Source: Streptomyces cucumeris
Lineage (GTDB): Bacteria > Actinomycetota > Actinomycetes > Streptomycetales > Streptomycetaceae
Assembly (NCBI RefSeq): GCF_024295805.1
Contig: NZ_JANCLX010000041.1
Coordinates: 1-64,000, forward strand
Reading direction: 5' to 3'
DNA: 64,000 nucleotides
This document shows positions 17,330 through 25,236 of the stretch, piece after piece. Within the stretch, counting starts at the first letter, position 1. Each line of letters opens with the position of its first letter. The translations under genes were made by a program, and so were the position numbers. The notes under the pieces are model-generated. The model did not search any database, was not told the origin of the DNA, and worked only from the letters and a program-made list of their open reading frames with translations.

Positions 17330-18271
17330 TCAGCAGCCTTCGGAGGTGCGGGGCGCGGCCAGCCAGGCCGCCACGGCCGCCGCGATGGGCTGGCCGGTCT
17401 CCAGCTCGATAAACCCGAACTGACCGCCTTGATTGCACTCCAGGAACCACCACACGTCATCCTCGTCCTCGGCGAAGTCGAAGGCTCCGTAGGCGAGATT
17501 CGTCAGTGACATGTACTCGTAGACCGAGCGGGCGATTCTGTCCGGGACTTCCACCGGTTCCCACAGATGTCCATGGTGGCCGAAGCGGCCATCCACCTGG
17601 TCGGCGGCGGAGACCTTACGCGCTGCGAACAACTGGTCACCGACACAGATCAGCCGGATGTCAGCTTGTTTAGGAATGAACCGCTGGAGAAGGGTGGCCC
17701 CCGCCGCGACGTCCGAGAAATCCGTTTCAGGCCCGATTCGGGTGGTCGGGAGGGTGACCGGGGGATCGACGCTGGGCGGACCGGAAGTGGATTTCACGAC
17801 GATGTCGCGGAACTCGGTCGCGAACTCGTGGGCCGCCCGGGGATACGTGGTGACGAGAGTGGCCGGCACGGCGAAACCGCTCCGCTGGGCAATCCTTAAC
17901 TGGAAGGGTTTGCAGCGGGCCAGGGTGGCGGCCCCGGGGTGGTTCATCCACCGGGCCGTCGTGGCGTACAGCATCCCGTAGAGAGCCTGACCGCACTCGG
18001 CGGTCAGCCACTCCGAGGGCTCCTTGGCGTGCGCCGCGGGCTGTCCCGGCCTGCGCACCCAGATGGAGCGCAGGCCGTGCATGCTCATCAGGCGCCCCCC
18101 GGTCGACAGATAGCCGGTGAAGTCGCCGCGGTCGAAGTCCGCCGACATGGCGGCGTCCCCGGGCAGGTCCGCGGGATCGAAGCGGACGAGAGGGACGCCG
18201 CGTTCGCGCAGCTCCGCCACCACCAGGTCCGCCGTCACATCCTGGCGGCACGTCAGGATGAGTACCGTCAT
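17330..18271 (-). CDS. tgmB: ATP-grasp graspetide (RiPP) ligase, MvdD/TgmB-like
   Basis: The 313-aa protein is an ATP-grasp ligase of the class that crosslinks Thr/Ser (ester) or Lys (amide) side chains to Asp/Glu in graspetide precursors. It has the family N-terminus (MTVLILTCRQDVTADLVVAELRERGVPL in part), SIWVRRPG, the nucleotide-binding region VVKSTSG, TLLQRFIPKQADIRL, and the metal-binding C-terminal FLECNQGGQFGF at about residues 276-287. The precursor gene ends 15 bases upstream. Leu125 is encoded by TTA (17897-17899 on the + strand as TAA), a codon read by bldA tRNA in Streptomyces, so translation is likely tied to development. No methyltransferase or transporter gene is adjacent, unlike many three-gene tgm loci. 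Confidence 0.88.
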   Translation of the reverse strand: MTVLILTCRQDVTADLVVAELRERGVPLVRFDPADLPGDAAMSADFDRGDFTGYLSTGGRLMSMHGLRSIWVRRPGQPAAHAKEPSEWLTAECGQALYGMLYATTARWMNHPGAATLARCKPFQLRIAQRSGFAVPATLVTTYPRAAHEFATEFRDIVVKSTSGPPSVDPPVTLPTTRIGPETDFSDVAAGATLLQRFIPKQADIRLICVGDQLFAARKVSAADQVDGRFGHHGHLWEPVEVPDRIARSVYEYMSLTNLAYGAFDFAEDEDDVWWFLECNQGGQFGFIELETGQPIAAAVAAWLAAPRTSEGC

Positions 18272-18286
18272 CGAAGTTCTTATCGG

Positions 18287-18502
18287 TCAGTCGTCGAAGT
18301 GCGTCTTCGAACCCGCCGTTGAGGTGGTCGTGCCAGTGGCAAGAAGCACCGCACGGTCGGCGATGGCCGGACGCCCGTCGGAAAGGACATTCAACTGCAG
18401 GGCGACGTTATACGAGTAGGGCACAATCGCCGGCGATTGGTCGTCGGCCGGGATTGCGTGGCTCAGTGCAAAAGGCTGCATGAGTGACCTCTGGTGCTCC
18501 AT
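18287..18502 (-). CDS. tgmA: Graspetide precursor peptide (TgmA-like ATP-grasp-modified RiPP)
   Basis: The 71-aa peptide fits the ATP-grasp-modified RiPP family. The leader has PFALSH at 10-15 (the PF motif used for ligase recognition) and the conserved block YSYNVALQLNV ... DGRPAI (29-47). The core, about residues 55-71, is ATGTTTSTAGSKTHFDD, with eight Thr/Ser donors, one Lys and two adjacent C-terminal Asp acceptors, so at most two rings through core acids are expected. The start is uncertain: the ATG at 18502 has a weak GGAAC, an ATG at 18481 (giving a 64-aa peptide starting MQPFALS) has a better AGAGG seven bases upstream, and a TTG at 18514 is possible. It is the first gene of a two-gene unit with the ligase. 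Confidence 0.85.
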   Translation of the reverse strand: MEHQRSLMQPFALSHAIPADDQSPAIVPYSYNVALQLNVLSDGRPAIADRAVLLATGTTTSTAGSKTHFDD

Positions 18503-18695
18503 GAATTGTTCCAACCGTCACGCAACAGTACGCACCAAAAGTGTAGGAGACTCTCTACGAACTGTTATGTCATTTCTATGCCGGTATGAAATACGTCACA
18601 AGGGGAACCCTGTGCTCATTCGGGTACACCGGGTCATGACCACTTCATCGCCGGACGGGAAGTCATGTGGAGTACGTATGAGATGAAGTGGCGAC
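18503..18695 (-). promoter_or_regulatory. Upstream region of the graspetide operon
   Basis: This 193-bp gap is clearly more AT-rich than the flanks. On the minus strand TTGTGA followed 17 bases later by TAGAAA (around 18566-18594) is a plausible sigma-70-like promoter. Nearer the mscS stop, a perfect 10-bp inverted repeat (CCACTTCATC at 18640-18649 and GATGAAGTGG at 18682-18691) spans 52 bases and could be an mscS terminator or an operator. Confidence 0.4.
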
Positions 18696-19769
18696 TCAGA
18701 GTGAGGAAGAGGAGATGAACCCCGGTCCGCCCAGGGGTTGTTCCTGCTGGGGAAGGACGAGGGTGCGCGTCGGCAGCGGGATCTCGATGCCCTCGGCACG
18801 GAACCTGCAGTGGAGTTCCTTCATGAACTCATGCCTGATCAGGTACTGGTCGCTGAACTCCAGGGCGCGCAGGAAGACCGAGAAGTCGATGCCCGACTCG
18901 CCGAAGGTGTGGAACCGCACGGTCGTCTCGTGGTCGGCGACCCCGCCCGCGACGGCGGCCATCACCTTCCCGGCGACCTCCAGCGTCACCCGTTCCACAT
19001 GGGCGAGGTCGCTTCCGTAACCGACCCTGCCCTGCACCATGACGGACATCTGCTCTTCCGGCTGGTGATAGTTGGTCATAATGGTATTGCCCAGTTTGGC
19101 GTTGGGGATGATGACGAGGTTGTCCGAGAGCTGACGCACCGCCGTGTTGCGCCAGTTGATGTCCACGACATAGCCCTCCTCCCCGCTGCTGAGCCGGATG
19201 TAGTGCCCCGGCTGCACCGTCTTGGAGGCGAGGATGTGCACGCCCGCGAACAGATTGGCCAGAGTGTCCTGAAGGGCCAGGGCCACCGCGAGTCCGCCCA
19301 CCCCCAGCGCCGTCAGCAGCGGGGCGATGGAGACGCCCAGCGTCTCCAGCAGCACCAGCACCCCCATCGCCAGCACCGCTATCCGCGTGATGTTGACGAA
19401 GATGGTGGCCGTTCCGGCCACTCCGGAGCGGGACAGCGCCACCGTCCGGACCAGATCGGCCACCACCCGGGCCGCCGTCACCGTGGTGACCAGGATCAGC
19501 ACCCCGACCAGTATCTGGTTCACGTCGTGGCGGACCGCGGAGGTCAGCGGCAGCGCCGCGGCGGCCGCCGAACAGCCGGCGGCCAGCGCCGCCCACGGTG
19601 CCAGGCTGCACAGGGTGTCGACGATGATGTCGTCGCCGCTCCACCGGGTCCGCCGGGCGCGCACCCCCAGCCAGCGCAGGGCCACCCGCAACAGCAGACC
19701 GACCGCCACGCTGGCGAGCAGCGCCGCGCCGACCACGATGATGTCGTGCAGGGTCAGTGCACGGTTCAC
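18696..19769 (-). CDS. MscS-family mechanosensitive ion channel
   Basis: The 357-aa protein has about four N-terminal membrane helices, the last being the glycine/alanine-rich pore helix (APLLTALGVGGLAVALALQDTLANLFAG, about residues 148-175), followed by the MscS beta domain (VQPGHYIRL, GYVVDINWRNTAVR, NLVIIPNAKL) and a C-terminal alpha/beta cage. These channels open on membrane tension and release solutes on osmotic downshift. The gene is upstream of and co-directional with the graspetide genes, but 193 bp of promoter-like DNA separates them, so I treat it as independent. Confidence 0.9.
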   Translation of the reverse strand: MNRALTLHDIIVVGAALLASVAVGLLLRVALRWLGVRARRTRWSGDDIIVDTLCSLAPWAALAAGCSAAAAALPLTSAVRHDVNQILVGVLILVTTVTAARVVADLVRTVALSRSGVAGTATIFVNITRIAVLAMGVLVLLETLGVSIAPLLTALGVGGLAVALALQDTLANLFAGVHILASKTVQPGHYIRLSSGEEGYVVDINWRNTAVRQLSDNLVIIPNAKLGNTIMTNYHQPEEQMSVMVQGRVGYGSDLAHVERVTLEVAGKVMAAVAGGVADHETTVRFHTFGESGIDFSVFLRALEFSDQYLIRHEFMKELHCRFRAEGIEIPLPTRTLVLPQQEQPLGGPGFISSSSL

Positions 19770-20023
19770 CGGTCACCACCCCCTGTCTCCACCGGGGTGG
19801 AAGGCCGTCCGGAGTGCTGTTCTGTCACGCTGTCACCTGCTCGAGCCGGGAACTACGGGTCGCGTCGGGGCACATCCGTTCGGCCCCGCGCAAGATGCCT
19901 ATCCTGCCCCATACGGTGAGTGCTCCCGGACGGCGGCCGCCGCACGGCCCGGAGGGCGACGCTGCGCCGGACGGCGGTCCGGGGCCAAGGGGATCGCGTC
20001 TCTTTGTGGTGAAATGACGCAGC

Positions 20024-21235
20024 ATGGGGACTCAGCCATACGAAGCGGACCGGACCTGGCCGTTCGTCGTGGCCGCCTACGCCTTTGTGGTCACCATGGT
20101 CGGCACCACTCTGCCGACCCCGCTCTACGACAGTTACCAGCGGTGGCTCGGCTTCTCCCCGTTCATGGCCACGGTGATCTTCGCCGTCTATGCCCTCGGC
20201 GTCATCGCCGCGCTGCTGCTGTTCGGTCATCTGTCCGATGCCGTCGGCCGACGCCCCGTCATACTGGCGGCCCTGGTGCTGTCGGGCGCCAGCGCCCTGT
20301 GCTTCCTCGACGCGGACGGGCTGCCGGAACTCTTCGCGGGCCGCACCCTGTCGGGGCTCTCGGCCGGGCTGGTCACCGGCACCGCCACGGTGACCGTCAT
20401 CGAACTGGCGCCCCCGCGGCTGCGCGGTTCCTCCACCCTCGTCGCCACCGTCGCCAACCTGGGCGGGCTGGGCCTGGGCTCCCTCCTCGCGGGCACGCTC
20501 GCGCAGTGGGCACCGGCCCCGCTGCGGCTGGTGTTCGTGGTGGACCTCGTCCTGGTGGCGGTGGCCGCGGCCGGGGTGCTGGGCCTTCCCGAGACCGTAC
20601 GGCGGACCGGCCGCCCCCCGCTGCGGCCGGAACGGCTGCGGGTGCCCCGTGAGATGCGCTCCACCTTCGTGGCCGCCTCCATGGCCGGGTTCGCGGGCTT
20701 CGCCACCCTGGGGCTGTTCACCTCCGTCACCCCGACCTTCCTGATGGACGTGGAGGGGGTGCGGGACCTCGCCGTCGCCGGTGGTGTGGTGTTCTCGGTG
20801 TTCGCCGCCTCCCTCGGCGGTCAGCTACTGGCCCAGCGCCTCGGTATCCGGCGGGCGCTGCCCGGCGGATGCTTCCTCCTGGTGGCGGGCATGGCCGCCA
20901 TCGCGGGTTCGCTGGCCGCCTCCTCGCTGCTCCTGCTGGTGCTCGGCGCGGTGGTCGCGGGCACCGGGCAGGGGCTCTCGTTCCACGCCGCCGTACGGGC
21001 GGTGACCCAGCGCAGCCCGGCCGAACGGCGCGCCGAGGTCACCTCCGCGCTGTTCGTGCTGATGTACCTGGCCATCTCGATCCCGGTGATCGGTGTGGGC
21101 GCGCTGTCCGTCACCGTTGGGGTACGCACCGCCGGACTGGTCTTCACCGGCTGTGTGGCGCTGCTGGCCACCGCCACCCTGCTCCGGCTGCTCCGCGACG
21201 GCGACCTGGACGATCCGCCGCGCCCCGGAGCGTGA
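20024..21235 (+). CDS. MFS transporter, 12-helix
   Basis: The 403-aa protein has 12 predicted helices and the MFS motif A between helices 2 and 3 (GHLSDAVGRRPVIL, about residues 68-81). TPLYDSYQRWLGFS after helix 1 and ELAPPRLRGSSTLV after helix 4 are typical of actinobacterial efflux-type MFS members. The substrate is unknown. It is divergent from mscS across 254 bp (19770-20023) that holds no other gene, and convergent with a cytochrome P450, with a palindromic terminator between them. Confidence 0.85.
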   Translation: MGTQPYEADRTWPFVVAAYAFVVTMVGTTLPTPLYDSYQRWLGFSPFMATVIFAVYALGVIAALLLFGHLSDAVGRRPVILAALVLSGASALCFLDADGLPELFAGRTLSGLSAGLVTGTATVTVIELAPPRLRGSSTLVATVANLGGLGLGSLLAGTLAQWAPAPLRLVFVVDLVLVAVAAAGVLGLPETVRRTGRPPLRPERLRVPREMRSTFVAASMAGFAGFATLGLFTSVTPTFLMDVEGVRDLAVAGGVVFSVFAASLGGQLLAQRLGIRRALPGGCFLLVAGMAAIAGSLAASSLLLLVLGAVVAGTGQGLSFHAAVRAVTQRSPAERRAEVTSALFVLMYLAISIPVIGVGALSVTVGVRTAGLVFTGCVALLATATLLRLLRDGDLDDPPRPGA

Positions 21236-21248
21236 CGCCCCGGACGGT

Positions 21249-21272
21249 GCTCGCCCCCGGCCGGGGGCGAGC
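21249..21272. terminator. Bidirectional terminator between MFS and P450 genes
   Basis: GCTCGCCCCCGG (21249-21260) is followed immediately by its exact reverse complement (21261-21272). It sits between two convergent stops (21235 and 21279), so it can serve both. Confidence 0.65.
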
Positions 21273-21278
21273 AGGGGG

Positions 21279-22511
21279 TCACCAGGTCACGGGCAGCGCA
21301 TGGACGCCGTACACCACGGCGTCGTCCCTGAAGCGCAACTGGTCCATCGTCACGGCCGGTTTCAGACCGGGGATCCTGCTCAGCAGGGTGCCGTAGACCA
21401 CCTCCAGCTCCACCCGGGCCAGATTGGCGCCGATGCACTGGTGGATGCCGTAGCCGAAGGCCAGGTGTTCACGGGCCTCCGTGCGGCGGATGTCGAAGGT
21501 GTCCGGGTCGGGGAAGACCGTCTCGTCGTGGTTGGCCGCGTTGTTGAGGGCGAGGATGCCCTCACCGGCGCGGATCACGGTGCCGTCGAGGTCGATGTCC
21601 TCCAGGGCGACGCGCGCGGTGCCGGAGTCGGAGATGCCGAAGGTGCGCAGCAACTCCTCGATGGCCCCGGGCAGCAGTGAAGGATCGCTGCGGAGGGACT
21701 CCATCTGCTCGGGGTGTTCCAGCAGCGCCAGCACCCCGAGGGAGATCATGCCGGCGGTGGTCTCCTGCCCGCCGACCAGCATCAGCCGGGCCATGGTGAC
21801 GATGTCCGTGTGGTCGGCGATCCTCTCCTCGCGATTCCTCTCGATGAACCGGCTGAGCAGATCGTGGCCCGGCCGCTCCTCCTTCATGGTGACCAAGGTG
21901 TCCAGATAGGTGTCGAGGGCCGTCATGGAGGCCCCGTACTCCTCCGGGCCGAGGCCGTGGTTCATCAGGTGTGCCGACCACCGCCCGAACCGCGGGTGGT
22001 CCTCGTACGGGACGCCGAGCAGTTCGCAGATCACCAGGGACGGCACCGGCAGCGCCAGTGCGGTGACCAGGTCCACCGGTCCGCCCGCGGCCAGCATCGC
22101 GTCGATCCGATCGTCCACGATCTCCTGTACCCGCGGCCGCATCTCCCGGACCCGGCGGGCGGTGAACTCGGGGATCAGCATCCGGCGCTGCGCGGTGTGG
22201 TCCGGCGGATCCATCGACAGCAGCATCGGCCGCAGCTGCTGGAGCGTCTGCTCCGGGACGGGTAACTGATGCGGATAGCCCGGCAGTTTCGGGTTCGAGC
22301 TCACCCGTGCGTCACTGAGTAACCTCCGCACATGTTCATGCCTGGTCACCAGCCAGGTGGGCCTGCCGTTGACCTTGAGGGTGGCACGGGACACCGGCTG
22401 CTCCCGGCGCAGCTCCGCGTACTCCCGGGGCGGGCTGAAGGGGCAGGCGCGCCGCATGGGGAACGGCGGGTGCGGTGCCATCTCGGGGGGCCGGTCTGCG
22501 GACTGGGTCAT
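21279..22511 (-). CDS. Cytochrome P450
   Basis: The 410-aa protein is a bacterial class I P450. It shows the I-helix oxygen motif VGGQETTAG, the K-helix EELLR (ExxR), and the haem loop FGYGIHQCIGANLAR with the Cys ligand. The style resembles CYP105/CYP107-type tailoring enzymes, but the substrate cannot be read and no ferredoxin gene is adjacent. The ATG at 22511 follows GAGAGGG with good spacing. Two leucines, about residues 64 and 83, are encoded by TTA (TAA on the + strand at 22320-22322 and 22263-22265), so translation should depend on bldA tRNA. A long non-coding region lies upstream. Confidence 0.93.
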   Translation of the reverse strand: MTQSADRPPEMAPHPPFPMRRACPFSPPREYAELRREQPVSRATLKVNGRPTWLVTRHEHVRRLLSDARVSSNPKLPGYPHQLPVPEQTLQQLRPMLLSMDPPDHTAQRRMLIPEFTARRVREMRPRVQEIVDDRIDAMLAAGGPVDLVTALALPVPSLVICELLGVPYEDHPRFGRWSAHLMNHGLGPEEYGASMTALDTYLDTLVTMKEERPGHDLLSRFIERNREERIADHTDIVTMARLMLVGGQETTAGMISLGVLALLEHPEQMESLRSDPSLLPGAIEELLRTFGISDSGTARVALEDIDLDGTVIRAGEGILALNNAANHDETVFPDPDTFDIRRTEAREHLAFGYGIHQCIGANLARVELEVVYGTLLSRIPGLKPAVTMDQLRFRDDAVVYGVHALPVTW

Positions 22512-23098
22512 GGCGCCCTCTCTCATCCGTCAATCGGTTCTCTCCCACCTTATGTATTTCACTTGTACTTTTCCGGTGGATGTTTTCCATGAGGTGTGCG
22601 CCGTCCATCGCGACCACGTGAATAGCGCCGAAGTCGTCCCCGGCGTATTCGGTCATTGCGTGCCCACGGTGAACGCCCCGCTCAGGATTCTCCGGCCGGT
22701 GGCACCGCGGCACACGCGGTCCGCGCTCCTCGTCGATGGTCGACAGGGTGTCTGGCGCCGCCCGGACCTGCGCGAATCAAGTGGTCGTGGGTCCGGGCCA
22801 GTCGTCGGCCTCCGGACGCCCGAGGGTCGGCCACGGGGATGACACGCATAAGACGACTGGCCAATTCCGTGCCATCGTTGAGGATTTCACGATTCCTCGT
22901 GACTGCAATGGAGGCGACGCCAGTCGCATACTCTAGGGCCGAACGACGCTGAATCCGGGGTCATTCGTCGCCGGTTGCGCATTGCCGGTGCGGACCACGC
23001 CGGTCGGGCACCCCCGGTGGCACTTCGGGCGTCAGGTCATCCGGTGGATGACCGTTCGGGCATCCCCGGCTCCGCTGGGCGTGCCGCCCCCGCCCCGG
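22512..23098. other. 587-bp region without a supported gene
   Basis: The part next to the P450 (about 22530-22630) is AT-rich (TTATGTATTTCACTTGTACTTTT-like composition) and probably holds its promoter. A GTG-started + frame at 22619-22842 and a - frame from 22713 are open but have mixed third-position GC, no convincing ribosome site and no recognisable motifs. A second AT-richer patch lies near 22840-22940. I see no repeat or RNA gene here. Confidence 0.4.
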
Positions 23099-23995
23099 TC
23101 AGAGCTCCAGCACCGTCCGCACCGGCAGATGGTCGCTGGGGAACTGTCCGTCGAGGGAGAAGGTGTCGATGACGGCGTGCCGGGTGCGCACCCCCGGTGA
23201 GGTCAGAATCCAGTCGATCCGGTCGCCGTCGGGCACCAGCGGTCCGTAGCCGTGGAACGTGGCGTACTGCTTCCCGCGCCGCTCGGCGGTGTCCCAGGTG
23301 TCCACCAGCGCCCCGCCGTCGAGCATCGCGTCATGGACGGGATTGCCGTGGGCGGCCACGTTGAAGTCCCCGGTGACGACGCGGGGGAGGGTGCCGTCGA
23401 GCCCGTGCAGCCGCTCGGTGATCAGTGCGGCGGCCCGCTCCCGGGCGTGCTGACTGCGGTGGTCCAGATGGGTGTTGAGGGCGTAGAACCGACGGCCGGT
23501 GGTCCGGTCGAGGAACCGGACCCAGGTGACCATGCGGACCACCGCCCCGCCCCAGGTGTTCGAGCCGATCACATACGGGGTGTCGGAGAGCCAGAAGTGG
23601 TCGTACTCCAGCGGTTCCAGCCGCTCGGTGTCGTAGAACACCGCCATGAACTCGTCCTTGCTGCCGCCCGCGCGCCCGGTGCCGAGCCAGGCGTGGCGCG
23701 GACCGAGGTCATGGGCGATATCGCGCAACTGCCCGTAGAGCCCCTCCTGGGTGCCCAGCAGATGGGGCCGGGCGCGGCGCAGCAGTTCGCGCATGGCGGG
23801 GCGGCGCCGGGCCCAGGAGTTGGGTTCGGTGTCGGAGGCGTAGCGGAGGTTGAACGTCATGGTGGTCAGCCCTGGACCGTCCCCCGAGGGGCTGTCCGCG
23901 GCGGCGTGCGGGGTCCGGGCGATGAGCGGGAGCGCGAGGGCGGTGACGGCCGCGGCGCGTACGCCGTGACGACGGCTGAACACAGATGCGGGCAT
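23099..23995 (-). CDS. Secreted endonuclease/exonuclease/phosphatase-family protein
   Basis: The 298-aa protein has a signal peptide (SRRHGVRAAAVTALALPLIA, cleavage near TPHAAADS) followed by a complete EEP domain: TMTFNLRYAS, GTQEGLYGQL with the metal-binding Glu, YALNTHLDHRSQ, VVTGDFNVAA and the end FPSDHLPVRTVLEL with the catalytic Asp-His. The pattern is closest to secreted phosphodiesterases of the inner-membrane/sphingomyelinase-like EEP group. It acts outside the cell on a phosphodiester substrate not identifiable here. GGAGGAG sits just before the ATG at 23995, which rules out longer upstream readings of the same open frame. Confidence 0.88.
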   Translation of the reverse strand: MPASVFSRRHGVRAAAVTALALPLIARTPHAAADSPSGDGPGLTTMTFNLRYASDTEPNSWARRRPAMRELLRRARPHLLGTQEGLYGQLRDIAHDLGPRHAWLGTGRAGGSKDEFMAVFYDTERLEPLEYDHFWLSDTPYVIGSNTWGGAVVRMVTWVRFLDRTTGRRFYALNTHLDHRSQHARERAAALITERLHGLDGTLPRVVTGDFNVAAHGNPVHDAMLDGGALVDTWDTAERRGKQYATFHGYGPLVPDGDRIDWILTSPGVRTRHAVIDTFSLDGQFPSDHLPVRTVLEL

Positions 23996-24162
23996 GGCTC
24001 CTCCAAGGTCCGGCGGTGACCCCTCAGTCTCGGGCCGCACGGTGTGGGCGGAGTGTCCTGCGGGGGCCGCGTGGGGGAACGTATGACCACGCGCCGACGG
24101 CCTCAAGGGGCACGGGGCGTCCGGATCCGGCGGCGGTGAGCCACCCGCCGCGCCCGCTGGGG

Positions 24163-25017
24163 TCAGCGGTGCGGCCGCCGCCGGCGTACGGTCGCCGCGA
24201 CCCCCGCGCCGAGGACCAGCACCGCGGCCCCGCTCGCCAGCAGTACCGGGGCGGTGGAGTCCCCGTCGTCGCCGTCGGCACCGCCCCCGGCCGCCGCGGC
24301 GCGGGCGGCGGGGGTCCGTCCGGCCGGTGAGGTGCGCGGGGGTTCCTCCGGCCGGTCCCCGGATGCCGTGGCGTCGGCGGGCGCCGTCAGCACCACGTCC
24401 GAACAGGAGTAGTAGGTGTCGGGGGTGCTGGTGTTGCGCCAGACCGTGTACAGCATCTGACGGCCGGTCCGGTCGGCGGGCAGTGTGGCCCTGATCCGGT
24501 ACGCGTTGTCCTTCAGCGCCGGGTCGGTGGCCGTGGCGAACGGCTTCGCCTCCAGGTCCGACCAGGTCAGCGGCTGCTTCGGATCGTAGCCCTCCTTGCT
24601 GAGGTACAGCTCGAAGGTCCCGGTGTGGGGGATGGTCGACCGGTAGGTGAGCGTGAGGTCCTCGCCTGCGGTCAGCCGGGTGGACGGCCAGTCGTCGCGC
24701 GGCAGATCGAGCCCCCGGTAGGCGTCGAGCCCCGCGCTGCACAGCTTTCCGTCCGGGATCCTCTGCCGGTCCTTTCCGTTCACACCCGCCACCCGCAGGT
24801 TGTCCCAGTGCTCCGCACCCGGTCCGGAGGCCCGGCCCGCGGCCTCGCACGCGGCCGACTCCGCGTCCTTCCCGCCCGCGGGGGAGCAGGCCACCGTCCG
24901 GCTGACCGGGTCCGTGGGCGCGCCGTGCGCCGCGGCGGGCCCGGCGGCCAGTGCCGTCAGCAGACAGGGGAGGGCCCCGAGCAGGGCGGCCGCGGCGGCG
25001 GTGCGGTACGAGGTCAT
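24163..25017 (-). CDS. Membrane-anchored AA10 lytic polysaccharide monooxygenase
   Basis: The 284-aa protein has a signal peptide cut so that His31 becomes the mature N-terminus (AAA|HGAPTDPVSR), followed by one AA10 (chitin/cellulose LPMO) domain to about residue 215. His31 and the His of TIPHTGTF (about 131) form the copper histidine brace. Paired Cys residues (VACSP, AACEA, KLCSA, YSCSD) fit structural disulfides. A Pro/Ala/Gly linker leads to a C-terminal transmembrane helix and RRRR tail (about 254-284), so the enzyme stays at the cell surface rather than being released. It would cleave crystalline glycans oxidatively using H2O2 or O2. Confidence 0.88.
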   Translation of the reverse strand: MTSYRTAAAAALLGALPCLLTALAAGPAAAHGAPTDPVSRTVACSPAGGKDAESAACEAAGRASGPGAEHWDNLRVAGVNGKDRQRIPDGKLCSAGLDAYRGLDLPRDDWPSTRLTAGEDLTLTYRSTIPHTGTFELYLSKEGYDPKQPLTWSDLEAKPFATATDPALKDNAYRIRATLPADRTGRQMLYTVWRNTSTPDTYYSCSDVVLTAPADATASGDRPEEPPRTSPAGRTPAARAAAAGGGADGDDGDSTAPVLLASGAAVLVLGAGVAATVRRRRPHR

Positions 25018-25201
25018 CCGATACGGCCCTCCAGGCTCCGGTTCACAGCGGGGTCAGGCCCCGCCTCGCTCATCCGGTACGCGGCGTGGCGGTCCGTTGT
25101 TCATTCCGGATCAGGGCCGCGCCACGGTCGGGCCATAGGTCGAACGAAGAAGCGGTTCAACGCGGTACAACCATCTTCGGTCGACACATGTCACTTTTTT
25201 C

Positions 25202-25218
25202 AGACGCAAGAAGCGTCT
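25202..25218 (+). promoter_or_regulatory. Inverted repeat in the sapA-like 5' leader
   Basis: AGACGC (25202-25207) and GCGTCT (25213-25218) form a perfect stem with a five-base loop, directly after a run of six T and just upstream of the purine-rich ribosome site (GGAGACAAGGGGG). It could be an operator or an mRNA-stabilising hairpin. Confidence 0.45.
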
Positions 25219-25236
25219 AGGAGACAAGGGGGATAA

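Noticed and set aside
18696..19769. MscS channel as the exporter of the graspetide
   Set aside because: It is upstream with its own unit, 193 bp of promoter-like DNA separates it, and MscS channels are not known RiPP exporters.
21279..22511. P450 plus neighbours as a biosynthetic gene cluster
   Set aside because: No scaffold-forming enzyme or ferredoxin gene is adjacent; MFS and EEP genes alone do not support a cluster.
22336..22713. A minus-strand frame running from the P450 upstream region into the P450 gene
   Set aside because: It overlaps the P450 out of frame, has mixed codon bias and no recognisable motif.
22619..22842. A GTG-started + frame in the gap before the EEP gene
   Set aside because: Third-position GC is not convincing, there is no ribosome site and the product has no features.
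23996..24850. An upstream extension of the EEP protein frame
   Set aside because: A strong GGAGGAG and a signal peptide start at 23995; the upstream part is the LPMO gene in another frame.
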